Source: Flavobacterium album
GTDB taxonomy: Bacteria; Bacteroidota; Bacteroidia; Flavobacteriales; Flavobacteriaceae
Assembly (NCBI RefSeq): GCF_003096035.1
Contig: NZ_CP029186.1
Span: 1,997,001 to 2,061,000, forward strand
DNA length: 64,000 nucleotides
Direction of reading: 5' to 3'
The notes under the pieces are model-generated. The model was given only the letters and a program-made list of their open reading frames with translations. It was not told the DNA's origin and did not search any database. Position 1 is the stretch's first letter. Every line of letters begins with the position of its first letter. Of this stretch, positions 18,080 to 26,719 are shown piece after piece. Position numbers and translations under genes: made by a program.

Positions 18080-18904
18080 TTATTTCCCTTTTTCAAGGCG
18101 GTGCAGCAGTTCCGGGAGGTCGGCATAAGGAGCGCTTTCCAAACTTTCCCAATATCTTGGGTGCGCTATCATGTATTTTACAGCCCGGACACTTTCCGTA
18201 CCATTCGCAAGCAGCAATGCGTACGACCTTTCCGTAGCATCAGGATAATCGGTGGGGTCATAATACATCCAGACATTTACAAGTAGGTGCAGGTCGTTTT
18301 GTGTAAGCTTTTTACCTTTCAGTTTTTCCAGCGCGCGTGTCATTGCGGCTTTATTTTCTTTAGTGTCGGTCGACTCACCATAGGCTGCGTAATTTGAAAA
18401 AATGGCCCTGATGCCGTCAACAGGTTCAGTATATTCTTCCATTCCTTCACATCCTTCATCCCAGCATTCTTTGCAGGGCTGCATAATGTGCAGGTAGCTA
18501 ACCTCATCCCATAGCGATACAAAAGTAAAATCCCAATCCCAGCCTTTGGCTTCCCATTTGGCGAGCCCTTTGGCCTTATCAGCCCATGTAAAGGTAAATT
18601 GCTGCTTGTCCGTTGTATCTTTCCATACGCAGTCGAATACTATAGTTTTACTGCCGGTAGCTTTCTTTATTTCAAACAGGTAATCTTCCTGCTGTCCGTA
18701 TGCCAATAAATACCATGTGCCGCCCTCTTTGTAAAGTGTCAGCCGAAGGTTGCCGCCATCGCAGGTGTTGTATACCACCTGTCCGTCTTCCATTAAAGAA
18801 AGCTTTGTCCAGTCTGCGGGCAAAGAGGCAAGGTCCGCCTGTTTTTGGGATTGCGCCGTTAGTGTAGAAAGAATTGCAATTACAAGGAGTATAATTTTTT
18901 TCAT
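18080..18904 (-). CDS. Secreted hypothetical protein
   Basis: From the ATG at 18904 the protein has 274 residues with a signal peptide (LLVIAILSTLTAQSQ). A tryptophan-rich first half (TWADKAKGLAKWEAKGWDWD) and a Cys cluster (CKECWDEGCEG) are the notable features. I do not recognise a family. Its start overlaps or abuts the end of the next upstream gene (18907), so the two are probably co-transcribed. Confidence 0.7.
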   Translation of the reverse strand: MKKIILLVIAILSTLTAQSQKQADLASLPADWTKLSLMEDGQVVYNTCDGGNLRLTLYKEGGTWYLLAYGQQEDYLFEIKKATGSKTIVFDCVWKDTTDKQQFTFTWADKAKGLAKWEAKGWDWDFTFVSLWDEVSYLHIMQPCKECWDEGCEGMEEYTEPVDGIRAIFSNYAAYGESTDTKENKAAMTRALEKLKGKKLTQNDLHLLVNVWMYYDPTDYPDATERSYALLLANGTESVRAVKYMIAHPRYWESLESAPYADLPELLHRLEKGK

Positions 18905-18906
18905 TA

Positions 18907-19476
18907 CTATTTGCAAAGGTTTTTTCCGTCTTTCACTACCGCAAGCGAATTCAGGCCATCGGTAAGAAGCTGCTTAATTGCCGATGCATTGTCCCCGGTA
19001 AACTGCGTGGAGGCCAAACCAAATATTTTATCACCCTCAACCACATTCAGGAAATGCTGCATTTCTACTTCTTTAGCGGTACCTTCAGGCATCTTGTAGC
19101 CCCAGTATATGGCTTTTCTGCCGTCTTTAAGTTTAATCACTTCCATTGTTGTCTGTAGTTCCTTTGTGAACTGGCCGCTAAGATATGCCGTCTCACCCGT
19201 TACAAAAGAAATAAGCACTTTCAGGTCGTCCGTACTGCCTGCTTTTTCCTCATGTTGTTTTTTATCAACCACAAGGTATTGAAGCACCTTGCCTCCAACT
19301 GTTATTATCTTCGCATGGTTGCTTTCTTTTACCTCGCCGGGAAGCGCTATTGCATAGTTTTTACCGCCTTCTTTTATCAGCCAGAATGTCTTGTCAGGGC
19401 TGCATTTAACAAGTTCCTGTGCCTGAAGGGCCATTGTCAGAAAGAGTGCCGACAGGCAGAGCGTTTTTTTTATCAT
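18907..19476 (-). CDS. Secreted hypothetical protein, paralogue of the gene at 19654
   Basis: The 189-residue protein has a signal peptide ending LQAQ. It shares with the gene at 19654-20214 the start pattern LVKCxxDKxxWxIKxxGK, a middle DLKVLISFVTGE-like block, the lysine-rich KLKDGRKAIYWGYK block, and a C-terminal FTGxxxxxIxxxLTxxxxSxxxVKxxKxLC. Two cysteines, near the mature N-terminus and at the C-terminus, could form a disulphide. Family unknown. It is separated from its paralogue by a palindromic repeat element. Confidence 0.7.
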   Translation of the reverse strand: MIKKTLCLSALFLTMALQAQELVKCSPDKTFWLIKEGGKNYAIALPGEVKESNHAKIITVGGKVLQYLVVDKKQHEEKAGSTDDLKVLISFVTGETAYLSGQFTKELQTTMEVIKLKDGRKAIYWGYKMPEGTAKEVEMQHFLNVVEGDKIFGLASTQFTGDNASAIKQLLTDGLNSLAVVKDGKNLCK

Positions 19477-19526
19477 GGGTTGGATTTTGGAATAAATATA
19501 GGAAAAAGATTTATCTTTGTTAAGTG

Positions 19527-19632
19527 CTCCGCAAAGTCTCTGACTTTGTGGAAGTGTTTAAAGGTCTCCGACCTTTCTTTTCCATGTCAGAGACATGATA
19601 TCACTCCCACAAAGTCAGAGACTTTGCGGAAC
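19527..19632. repeat. ~105-bp palindromic repeat element, copy 1
   Basis: The outer arms TCCGCAAAGTC... (19528-19551) and ...GACTTTGCGGA (19607-19630) are a perfect 24-bp inverted repeat. Four mini-palindromes of the form GTC-NNN-GAC lie inside: AAAGTCTCTGACTTT, AAAGGTCTCCGACCTTT, CATGTCAGAGACATG and AAAGTCAGAGACTTT. A second copy in reverse orientation is at 46180-46284. It encodes nothing. Confidence 0.85.
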
Positions 19633-19653
19633 ATACGGTAATTGAGTTTAATC

Positions 19654-20214
19654 TTATTTCTGCCCGCACAGGTCCTTTACACTCTTTACAGCTTTTACAC
19701 TGCCTATGGTCTCTGTCAGGAAAGCCTCGATCTGTGCAATATCCTGCCCGGTAAATTTCGGTGCGCTCAGCCAGATGATCGCTTCACCAAGTACAATGGT
19801 AGCGTGCACCTGCTGTTCAACCATTTCCTCGGTGCCGTGCCAGTCATGGTGCCAAAGCAGGAAAGGTTTCCCCGAAGGGAGCTTGAGGATTTTATAAACG
19901 GGTTTCATTTTGTCTCCCAAAACCTTTTCTTCACCTTTAATAAACCGTGTAAGAACTGCCGCATCATTGCTGCCGCCTCCTTTTTTGAGGTAAGCAGATT
20001 TATCCAGCAGGTTGTAGTGCAATGCCATTTCCTCCACATTCATGAGTTCCGGTACATCGCCGGGGGCCACATCGCCGTGCAGGTGTATGGTGAAAATTTT
20101 GCCTTTGCTTTTAATTACCCAATACGAACTTTTGTCCTCACACTTCACAAGATTTTTTGTTTGCGCCGTGAGGGCGAAAGGGATCAGGGCCAAAAGTAAA
20201 TAAAGGCGTTTCAT
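19654..20214 (-). CDS. Secreted hypothetical protein, paralogue of the gene at 18907
   Basis: The start at 20214 (MKRLYLLLALIPFALTAQ) gives a clean signal peptide; the open frame extends 8 codons further but without a signal. The roughly 186-residue protein resembles the 18907-19476 product over most of its length (LVKCEDKSSYWVIKSKGK; FTGQDIAQIEAFLTETIGSVKAVKSVKDLC). It has a histidine-rich stretch (LWHHDWHGTEE). Function unknown. Confidence 0.7.
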   Translation of the reverse strand: MKRLYLLLALIPFALTAQTKNLVKCEDKSSYWVIKSKGKIFTIHLHGDVAPGDVPELMNVEEMALHYNLLDKSAYLKKGGGSNDAAVLTRFIKGEEKVLGDKMKPVYKILKLPSGKPFLLWHHDWHGTEEMVEQQVHATIVLGEAIIWLSAPKFTGQDIAQIEAFLTETIGSVKAVKSVKDLCGQK

Positions 20215-20287
20215 ACATTTGGTTATTAGTTGTACCAAATATAGTAAACTTTATTTGCAGGTAATTATTGTAAATTAAGGGCAGTGG

Positions 20288-21022
20288 CTATAGCTGATCG
20301 GAAGCCAGGTTTTTAAAATGCAGCGCATTGATTATAGCCGCTTCACTTGCCGTATTATTAAAGTATACGAATGCCTCTTCAAAATGTTTAGACAGTATTT
20401 CTTTATACAGGTCACCCAGGTCCTCATCACTGTATTGCGAATAGAATAAAGTTGGATTACCATGCATCCTGATGTAACCGGTAGGGCTTGTAACGATAAC
20501 ATCCGTTGGGAGCCTTGGGTAATTAGGGCTGCAGAAGGTGATGCCTTTTTCGGCTAATGCATCAAAAACATCCTGCCGCCACCAGCTTTCATTTCGGAAC
20601 TCGGCTACGTTTTTAAAAGACGGGTCAAGGGAATTGATGATAAGCGAAAGCCTTTCTTCACTATAGCTGAATGATGGCGGCATCTGGAACAGCACACAGG
20701 CCAGCTTATCAGCCAGGCCTTCACGGCAGGTGGCATAGAAGTCGGCTATCTCCTGTTCGCAGTTATTGAATTTCTTATAATGGGTAATGCCTTTATAAGC
20801 TTTAGCTGAAAAAAGAAAACCTTCCGGAGTTTTGTTATACCAGTTCTGCAGGATCCTCACGGTTGGTAACTTATAGAAAGTTGAGTTCAGCTCATAGGTG
20901 TTGAAGTACTTGCAATAGTGCTGGAACCACCTGCTTTTCGGGATGTCTTGTGGGTAGAACAGTTCTTTCCAGCAGGCTGTATTGTAGCTCGAACAGCCTA
21001 AAATGATATTTTCCTTTTTCAT
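20288..21022 (-). CDS. DUF72 domain-containing protein
   Basis: The 244-residue protein starts at 21022, where its ATG overlaps the upstream stop (ATGA). DUF72 features are the N-terminal LGCSSYNTACWKELFYP, the YFNTYELNSTFYKLP block, FSAKAYKGITH, the VAEFRNESWW block and YIRMHG. DUF72 proteins adopt a TIM-barrel fold of unknown activity. Coupling to a DNA glycosylase gene upstream is suggestive but not proof of a role in DNA repair. Confidence 0.88.
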   Translation of the reverse strand: MKKENIILGCSSYNTACWKELFYPQDIPKSRWFQHYCKYFNTYELNSTFYKLPTVRILQNWYNKTPEGFLFSAKAYKGITHYKKFNNCEQEIADFYATCREGLADKLACVLFQMPPSFSYSEERLSLIINSLDPSFKNVAEFRNESWWRQDVFDALAEKGITFCSPNYPRLPTDVIVTSPTGYIRMHGNPTLFYSQYSDEDLGDLYKEILSKHFEEAFVYFNNTASEAAIINALHFKNLASDQL

Positions 21023-21750
21023 ACATACAGCTTTTGGCAATTGGTACAAAAGAAGCTGCGGCGTTTCTTTACACCGGTATGCTCCTTAACAAACGGCAGG
21101 TTGCAGCGCAGGCAGGTTTTTTTAGTATGGGCCAGCCAGTGTTTTTTAAGCTCATATTTTTTCTTCCATTCCAGGAACTGGAAGCTGTAGTGGCGTGCTT
21201 CCTCAATAAGTTCGTTCATTTTTTTTGGCGGGATACTGCCAACCAATGATTTCGGATGTACCCGCACCCGGTACAGCACCTCATTCTTGATGATGTTCCC
21301 CACGCCCGAAAAAATGTCCTGCTCCAGCAAGGCATCGCACACCAGCTTATCGGGCACCTCCTTTAGCTTGGCTTTTGCTTTTTTAGCATCCCATGCATCG
21401 TTCATCACATCGCCGGCCCAGTCGTAATAATCATTCACATCGCCTTCCAGTACTTTTACCGCCGCGGTATAAAAGTTGAGCTCACCGGTTTTAAATACCA
21501 GCCCCAGCCGCAGCTTCGCGTCCTTGCGCTCATTAACCCGGTAGGTGCCAAACATCAGGAAGTGGACACGAAGGGTAAACCCGTCGAAGCACAGCAGCAG
21601 GTGCTTGCCCCATGTACGTATCGCTTCGAGCTTTTTCCCCTCGATGCGGGACATATCGATTTTAGCATTACCATCGGCGGAAATAACGGTTTGCCCCTCA
21701 AACAGGAGGGCTTCTTCACGGGCAATTACAAGGCTTGGTCCTTCGGGCAT
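21019..21750 (-). CDS. Fpg/Nei family DNA glycosylase
   Basis: The 243-residue protein starts MPEGPSL, so Pro2 and Glu3, the catalytic residues of this family, are in place after Met removal. The H2TH region (ALLEQDIFSGVGNIIKNEVLYRV) and a C-terminal zinc finger (CLRCNLPF...FFCTNCQK) follow. These enzymes remove oxidised bases and cut the strand by beta,delta-elimination. MPEGP together with the short finger is closer to endonuclease VIII-like than to MutM proteins, so I leave the gene symbol open. Confidence 0.92.
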   Translation of the reverse strand: MPEGPSLVIAREEALLFEGQTVISADGNAKIDMSRIEGKKLEAIRTWGKHLLLCFDGFTLRVHFLMFGTYRVNERKDAKLRLGLVFKTGELNFYTAAVKVLEGDVNDYYDWAGDVMNDAWDAKKAKAKLKEVPDKLVCDALLEQDIFSGVGNIIKNEVLYRVRVHPKSLVGSIPPKKMNELIEEARHYSFQFLEWKKKYELKKHWLAHTKKTCLRCNLPFVKEHTGVKKRRSFFCTNCQKLYV

Positions 21751-21827
21751 GGCATTTAATTTACTTAAAGTTACATCAGGGAAATGAGATTACGATTATC
21801 TTTACATATCTTTTAACAGCCAATTAT

Positions 21828-22403
21828 ATGAAAAGAATAAGCGATAAGAAAAAGCAGGAAATGGGCGAACTGCTTAAAAACCAAAATCTTCTCCCTGTTA
21901 ATAATAACGATTTGTTCCGGTTTATGAAGGAAAAGGAAGTGTTCGAGGCGTTGCTTGCCAATGGCGCCGACCCTGATTATACCGATTCGTATTTTAAATT
22001 CCCTATCCTGTCATTGGCGTACAGCCATGGGTATTATCCGGCTTTCAAGCTGCTTTTGGAATATGGTGCCCACCCTAATGTACCTTCCACTATAACTGCA
22101 GAAAAAACCGACCTGCTGTTTGATCTTTTCTTCTCCTACGTGAAGAATAAAAAATATGTGGATGTGCTGGCCAAACACAAGGTCAATTTCAATGTAATCC
22201 TACCCGATACAGGCGAGACACTGCTGGAATGGATGCTCCGGTATTCTCCTCTCGCAACAGATGCCATAAAAACAATATTGGAAAACGGAGGCGACCCAAA
22301 CCTGCCTAATAAGGATGGGAAAACAGTATTTGACCTTGCTAATAATGGCGAAATAAGGATAATAGATTCATTGATGCCATTGTTAGATCAGCTCAGAAAA
22401 TAA
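21828..22403 (+). CDS. Ankyrin repeat protein
   Basis: The start at 21828 (MKRISDKKKQEMGELLKNQ) gives 191 residues. Three to four ankyrin-type repeats are visible (EALLANGADPDYTDSYFKFPIL; LLLEYGAHPN; TILENGGDPNLPNKDGKTVFDLA). There is no signal peptide or effector domain. Such proteins are protein-protein adaptors; the partner is unknown. The longer open frame from 21735 is not used here because it runs over the divergent glycosylase start. Confidence 0.8.
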   Translation: MKRISDKKKQEMGELLKNQNLLPVNNNDLFRFMKEKEVFEALLANGADPDYTDSYFKFPILSLAYSHGYYPAFKLLLEYGAHPNVPSTITAEKTDLLFDLFFSYVKNKKYVDVLAKHKVNFNVILPDTGETLLEWMLRYSPLATDAIKTILENGGDPNLPNKDGKTVFDLANNGEIRIIDSLMPLLDQLRK

Positions 22404-22442
22404 GTTGACTTTAAAAAAGCACCGAAAAATTGCTGTTACCGA

Positions 22443-22466
22443 CTAAATAATTACTGGATTATTTAG
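22443..22466. other. Perfect 9-bp inverted repeat
   Basis: CTAAATAAT and ATTATTTAG are separated by 6 nt, 40 bp after the ankyrin gene and 106 bp before the next start. There is no T-run, so it could be an operator or a weak attenuator. Confidence 0.35.
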
Positions 22467-22571
22467 ACTATAGTATTTGATTATAAGAACTTGCGGAATT
22501 TACATAGCCAAGGGTAGGGAAAATAGCCGTAGAAATGTTATTAGTACAATAACATAACCTGACCTTACCGA

Positions 22572-24278
22572 ATGACTACAGCTTTTACGCCACTCAGGAT
22601 AGCCGTACTGGCCACCCTGATTTTTATTGTTTGCCCTGCTTACAGCCAAAAGGAACTTTGGGGCTACAGGGCAGTGACCGATAATAAAGAAATCGTAAAG
22701 GTGCCGCTTGATGGTACCAGCACCGATGTGGAAGTAATGCATGATTTTGACCCAACAGGCATCCTGGGCAGTACCCCATTCGGCACGCTGCTCCAGGCTT
22801 CTAACGGGAAGCTATATGGTGTCGCGGCATCACCCGGCGGGCAGAATATTCCCAATGGTGTAATTTTCGAATATGATCCCGTGCTGCTGCAATACCGTAT
22901 GCTTGACAATGCTATAGTGAGCGGGCCGGTTTCGGGGCTTATAGAGCCATTGCCGGGCTGGCTGTACGGGACTACGAACAATGGGACTTCTATTTTTAAA
23001 TATAATATCGAGACAGAACAGGCCAGTATCGTTGCTACGATCCCTCCCTTCAATTACCAGATGGGCCTGAGCCAGCCCCATTTTAATGGCGAGCTGATGA
23101 AGGCTTCCGACGGCAATCTGTACATAACCACAAGCATGGCGCCATCCATCCAGAACGTCCCGTATCCTGGTGGTATCTATCGCCTTAACCTTGCCAACGG
23201 CCAGCTTACCAAGGTATTTGTTTTTGGGTGGGAGGGTTCCGATGTTAGGGATCCGGTATATGGCACTAAACTCGTGGAAGGCGCTCCGGGCAAATTATAC
23301 GGTACGTCATTAGGTGGTTCCCATGTTGGCCCACAGGGTGTCGCTCCCGGGGGCAGCGGGACTGTTTTTGAATATACCATTGCTACGGGTACTATAGTTA
23401 AAAAATTTGATTTCGATTATAATGTCAACGGCAGCAGCCCCAGCCCGATAATCAAAGATGGTGATAAGCTTTACGGCGTGCTGCCGGGGTTCCAGAACGA
23501 CAGCCAGAACTATCCTAATCCCCGCGGGTCATTATTCGAATATGACCTTTCCTCAGAAACAATGACGCTACTTTACAGCTTTACCCAGGCTGACGATCAA
23601 ATGAGAAGCCCGAATGGCATGGTGCTGAAAGCATCGAACGGGAAGTTTTATGTTGGCGCCCTCTTTGGCAACTATGAGATTGACCTTGCGGCCGGTATTG
23701 TAGTAAAGAAAGTAACTGACGGCGCTGCTTATGGCTATCAGCCATTGATAGAGCTATGCAGCAAGCCATCCTACCGGTCATTTGATGTTTCTTCTTTTAC
23801 GGTGTGTGAAGGTGAGCCATTTTCATTCGATCTGCAAAATACCAATGCGGCAAATTATGTATGGAAAAGAGGGTCGGCTACAGTGCCGTCGCAAACTACG
23901 GGTGTGCTGAGTTTCGACAGTGTTACCGTTGCCAATACAGGTATTTACACCTGCACCATGACCAACGAATGCGGCACTACGGTAACCATGCCCTTGCAGC
24001 TTAATGTTGAGGTGTGCATGGGATTGGATGAGATGAATGTGCTTAAAGGCATCAGGCTCTACCCGAACCCGGCAAATAACATCCTGAATGTAAAGCTGCC
24101 GGACAACCCAAATTTCGAAGTGCAAAAATTTTCCATCATCAATATGCTGGGGCAAACCGTTTATTCAGGAGCGTATAATAAGGATAGTATTGATATCAGT
24201 TCTTTTGGATCAGGGCTTTACCAAATTATAGTATCTACAGATAAAGGCGACTGGAATGGCAAATTCGTAAAAGAATAA
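22572..24278 (+). CDS. Secreted T9SS protein with GloVer-type tandem repeats
   Basis: The 568-residue protein has a signal peptide (VCPAYSQ). The body (40-390) is a series of repeats with the pattern PFGTLLQASNGKLYGVA...GVIFEYDP, known as choice-of-anchor GloVer repeats and propeller-like. An Ig-like domain (400-475, with CEGEPFSFDL and GIYTCTMTNECG) and a T9SS type A sorting domain (LYPNPANNILNV...IDISSFGSGLYQIIV...KFVKE) complete it. It is exported to the surface or medium; the ligand is unknown. It lies 33 bp before another T9SS cargo gene and is probably co-transcribed with it. Confidence 0.85.
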   Translation: MTTAFTPLRIAVLATLIFIVCPAYSQKELWGYRAVTDNKEIVKVPLDGTSTDVEVMHDFDPTGILGSTPFGTLLQASNGKLYGVAASPGGQNIPNGVIFEYDPVLLQYRMLDNAIVSGPVSGLIEPLPGWLYGTTNNGTSIFKYNIETEQASIVATIPPFNYQMGLSQPHFNGELMKASDGNLYITTSMAPSIQNVPYPGGIYRLNLANGQLTKVFVFGWEGSDVRDPVYGTKLVEGAPGKLYGTSLGGSHVGPQGVAPGGSGTVFEYTIATGTIVKKFDFDYNVNGSSPSPIIKDGDKLYGVLPGFQNDSQNYPNPRGSLFEYDLSSETMTLLYSFTQADDQMRSPNGMVLKASNGKFYVGALFGNYEIDLAAGIVVKKVTDGAAYGYQPLIELCSKPSYRSFDVSSFTVCEGEPFSFDLQNTNAANYVWKRGSATVPSQTTGVLSFDSVTVANTGIYTCTMTNECGTTVTMPLQLNVEVCMGLDEMNVLKGIRLYPNPANNILNVKLPDNPNFEVQKFSIINMLGQTVYSGAYNKDSIDISSFGSGLYQIIVSTDKGDWNGKFVKE

Positions 24279-24311
24279 CAGCTGCATTTTCAAAAAATAC
24301 CACCACCAACT

Positions 24312-26633
24312 ATGAAATTAAAACTACTTCTGCTTTCGGTATTCTTATACTCATCAGCAGGCTTTGCGCAATTCATTACCGAATGGAATACAGGCGGCTT
24401 TACTTCGATAACGGTACCCACCACCGGCGGCGGCTATAACTATACCGCTACGATTGCTCTGCTCAATAACCCATCGGCTATCATTACTACGCTGACAGGG
24501 CAAACGGGTAGCGCCGTATTTTCGAACCTGGCTCCCAATACCGCTTACCAGATAAAAATTACGGGCAATTTCCCTCGGATTTATTTTAATAACGGTAGTG
24601 AAAGGCTAAAAATAAGGAATGTGGCCCAGTGGGGCAATATTGCATGGACAAGCTTTAATAAGGCCTTTTTCGGTTGTGCCCAGCTAACTATTACGGCAAC
24701 CGATGTGCCGGTGCTTTCAGGCTTGACGAACATGGCAGGGATGTTCCAGTTTTGTACCGCTTTAAACGGACCGGCCAATATAGGAAGCTGGAATACCGCT
24801 ACCGTAACCGATATGAGCGATATGTTCAACAATGCTACTTCTTTTAACCAAAATATTAGTGGCTGGAATACAGCTTTAGTCACCACAATGACCAATATGT
24901 TTGCCGGTGCGTCCTCTTTTAACCAAAATATCAGTAGTTGGAATACAGGCGCAGTTACTACGATGTACTATATGTTTGGAGGCGCCACTGCTTTTAACGG
25001 TGCCATTGGCAGCTGGGATACCTCGTCGGTTACCAATATGAATTCCATGTTCCAGGGAGCGACGGCTTTTAACCAGAATATCGGTGCCTGGAATACCGCA
25101 CAGGTAACAGATATGGGCAACATGTTTTACGGTGCCGCTGCCTTTAACCAAAATATAAACGGATGGGATACCGGCGCTGTCACTACGATGGATAGTATGT
25201 TCCGCAATGCGGCTACTTTTAATCAGCCTCTTGGCAACTGGGATACATCCTCTGTTACCAATATGAGCAGTATGTTCATGAATACTGCTGCCTTTAACCA
25301 GGATATTGGCAGCTGGGATACCGGCAATGTAGAGGTTATGGCCCATATCTTTGAGCAGGCGAGTTCCTTTAATGGGGATATAAGCAATTGGGACGTATCT
25401 TCCGTATGGAATATGCTGTCGATGTTCCAGGGTGCTACATCCTTTAACCGGGATATAAGCGGCTGGGATGTATCGGCTGGTACATCTATGGAAGCCATAT
25501 TCAAAGGTGCAACATCCTTTAACCAGAATATGGCGGGCTGGGCCGATAACCTTGGCCCTAATGCCGTACTCAACAGTTTTTTCGGCGGGATATTCGATAA
25601 CTGCGGCATGAGCGTGGCCAATTATGATGCAACACTTGCAGGCTTTAGCGAAAGCGCACCGAACGGGCTTTCACTTGGTGCATTGGGACTTTATTATTGT
25701 AATGATGGCGCTGCTGCACGTGCTATACTCACAATGCCCGTAGCAAGCGGTGGTAAAGGGTGGACGATATCCGGCGATACCAATCTGGCAACATCAACAC
25801 CCATACTGGCGCCTAACGCAAGCAACATTACGCTAATGGCTACCGAATGCAACCATAACTGGGCCAACCCCACTAACAGGGCACGGAAGATGCTGGTTGT
25901 TAATGAAAATGGTAACGCTTTCTCACCCTCATCGGTGGTGATAAACAACAATAGCATCGGGGCTTTACCGGCAGGTGTGGCATCGGCAAATAATTATTAC
26001 CAAAAAAGCAGCGGTGCCAATACAATAAGGGTTGGCAACCGGATGGCCTCGATAACCGACACTGCTGATTATAATGAAAATGGCGGGATTTTGGTAAGGG
26101 TTTATTATTCCGCTGCAGAATATACCAACATGCTCATTACCCCGCCGCCTGCAGGCGATATTATAGATGCAGGATGGTTTTTATCCGGCAACCCTGCCGC
26201 ATCGGGTGTTGTAGGCACTATGGCAACAGAAACCTATATGCTGCCCGGCGCCGAAAAGATCATCCCTGTCAATTCGGGCTCAGAGAATGGTTATGCCTTT
26301 GTTGAATTTAAGCTCATCAAACCCGGGACTATAGGGCTCTATGCCAAAACAACTGAGGGTACGCTATCCGAAGTGTTGTCTAACGCTGATTTCCAAAAAA
26401 AGCCGGATGTGCTTTTGTACCCCAACCCTGTAAGCGCTATACTGAATATTGCATTGCCTGAAGGGCAATTGGCGGCCATACAAAAAATTGCTATTACCAA
26501 CATGCTTGGCCAAATAGTTTATGAGGGCGGCCAAAACATGAGCATAGATGTTTCCCAGTTCAGCAATGGCATATACCAGCTGCATTTGGCGGTCGAAGGG
26601 GGCAGCCTTACCGCAAGGTTTATAAAAGAGTAA
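24312..26633 (+). CDS. BspA-like (DUF285) repeat surface protein with T9SS sorting domain
   Basis: The 773-residue protein has a signal peptide (SSAGFAQ). About eleven repeats of roughly 24 residues with the core [21 protein letters not shown] run from about residue 125 to 430, the DUF285/BspA pattern. A second region (500-680) of beta-type sequence precedes the T9SS type A sorting domain ([17 protein letters not shown] ... [12 protein letters not shown]). Such proteins act in adhesion or as exported enzymes' scaffolds; here no catalytic motif is seen. The sorting domain closely resembles that of the neighbour gene. Confidence 0.88.
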   Translation: MKLKLLLLSVFLYSSAGFAQFITEWNTGGFTSITVPTTGGGYNYTATIALLNNPSAIITTLTGQTGSAVFSNLAPNTAYQIKITGNFPRIYFNNGSERLKIRNVAQWGNIAWTSFNKAFFGCAQLTITATDVPVLSGLTNMAGMFQFCTALNGPANIGSWNTATVTDMSDMFNNATSFNQNISGWNTALVTTMTNMFAGASSFNQNISSWNTGAVTTMYYMFGGATAFNGAIGSWDTSSVTNMNSMFQGATAFNQNIGAWNTAQVTDMGNMFYGAAAFNQNINGWDTGAVTTMDSMFRNAATFNQPLGNWDTSSVTNMSSMFMNTAAFNQDIGSWDTGNVEVMAHIFEQASSFNGDISNWDVSSVWNMLSMFQGATSFNRDISGWDVSAGTSMEAIFKGATSFNQNMAGWADNLGPNAVLNSFFGGIFDNCGMSVANYDATLAGFSESAPNGLSLGALGLYYCNDGAAARAILTMPVASGGKGWTISGDTNLATSTPILAPNASNITLMATECNHNWANPTNRARKMLVVNENGNAFSPSSVVINNNSIGALPAGVASANNYYQKSSGANTIRVGNRMASITDTADYNENGGILVRVYYSAAEYTNMLITPPPAGDIIDAGWFLSGNPAASGVVGTMATETYMLPGAEKIIPVNSGSENGYAFVEFKLIKPGTIGLYAKTTEGTLSEVLSNADFQKKPDVLLYPNPVSAILNIALPEGQLAAIQKIAITNMLGQIVYEGGQNMSIDVSQFSNGIYQLHLAVEGGSLTARFIKE

Positions 26634-26660
26634 CGCCCTGTTTTCACTTTTTTCGACTTG

Positions 26661-26702
26661 CATACTACATCCTGTCAGTTAATTGGCTTTATTTGTAGTA
26701 TG
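26661..26702. promoter_or_regulatory. Inverted repeat overlapping the promoter region of the glycosyltransferase gene
   Basis: CATACTACA (26661-26669) and TGTAGTATG (26694-26702) form a perfect 9-bp inverted repeat ending 17 bp before the ATG. A TTTATTTG box close to the -7 consensus lies in the right half. It may be an operator or a weak terminator of the upstream gene. Confidence 0.35.
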
Positions 26703-26719
26703 TAATCTAAACCTGTGGT

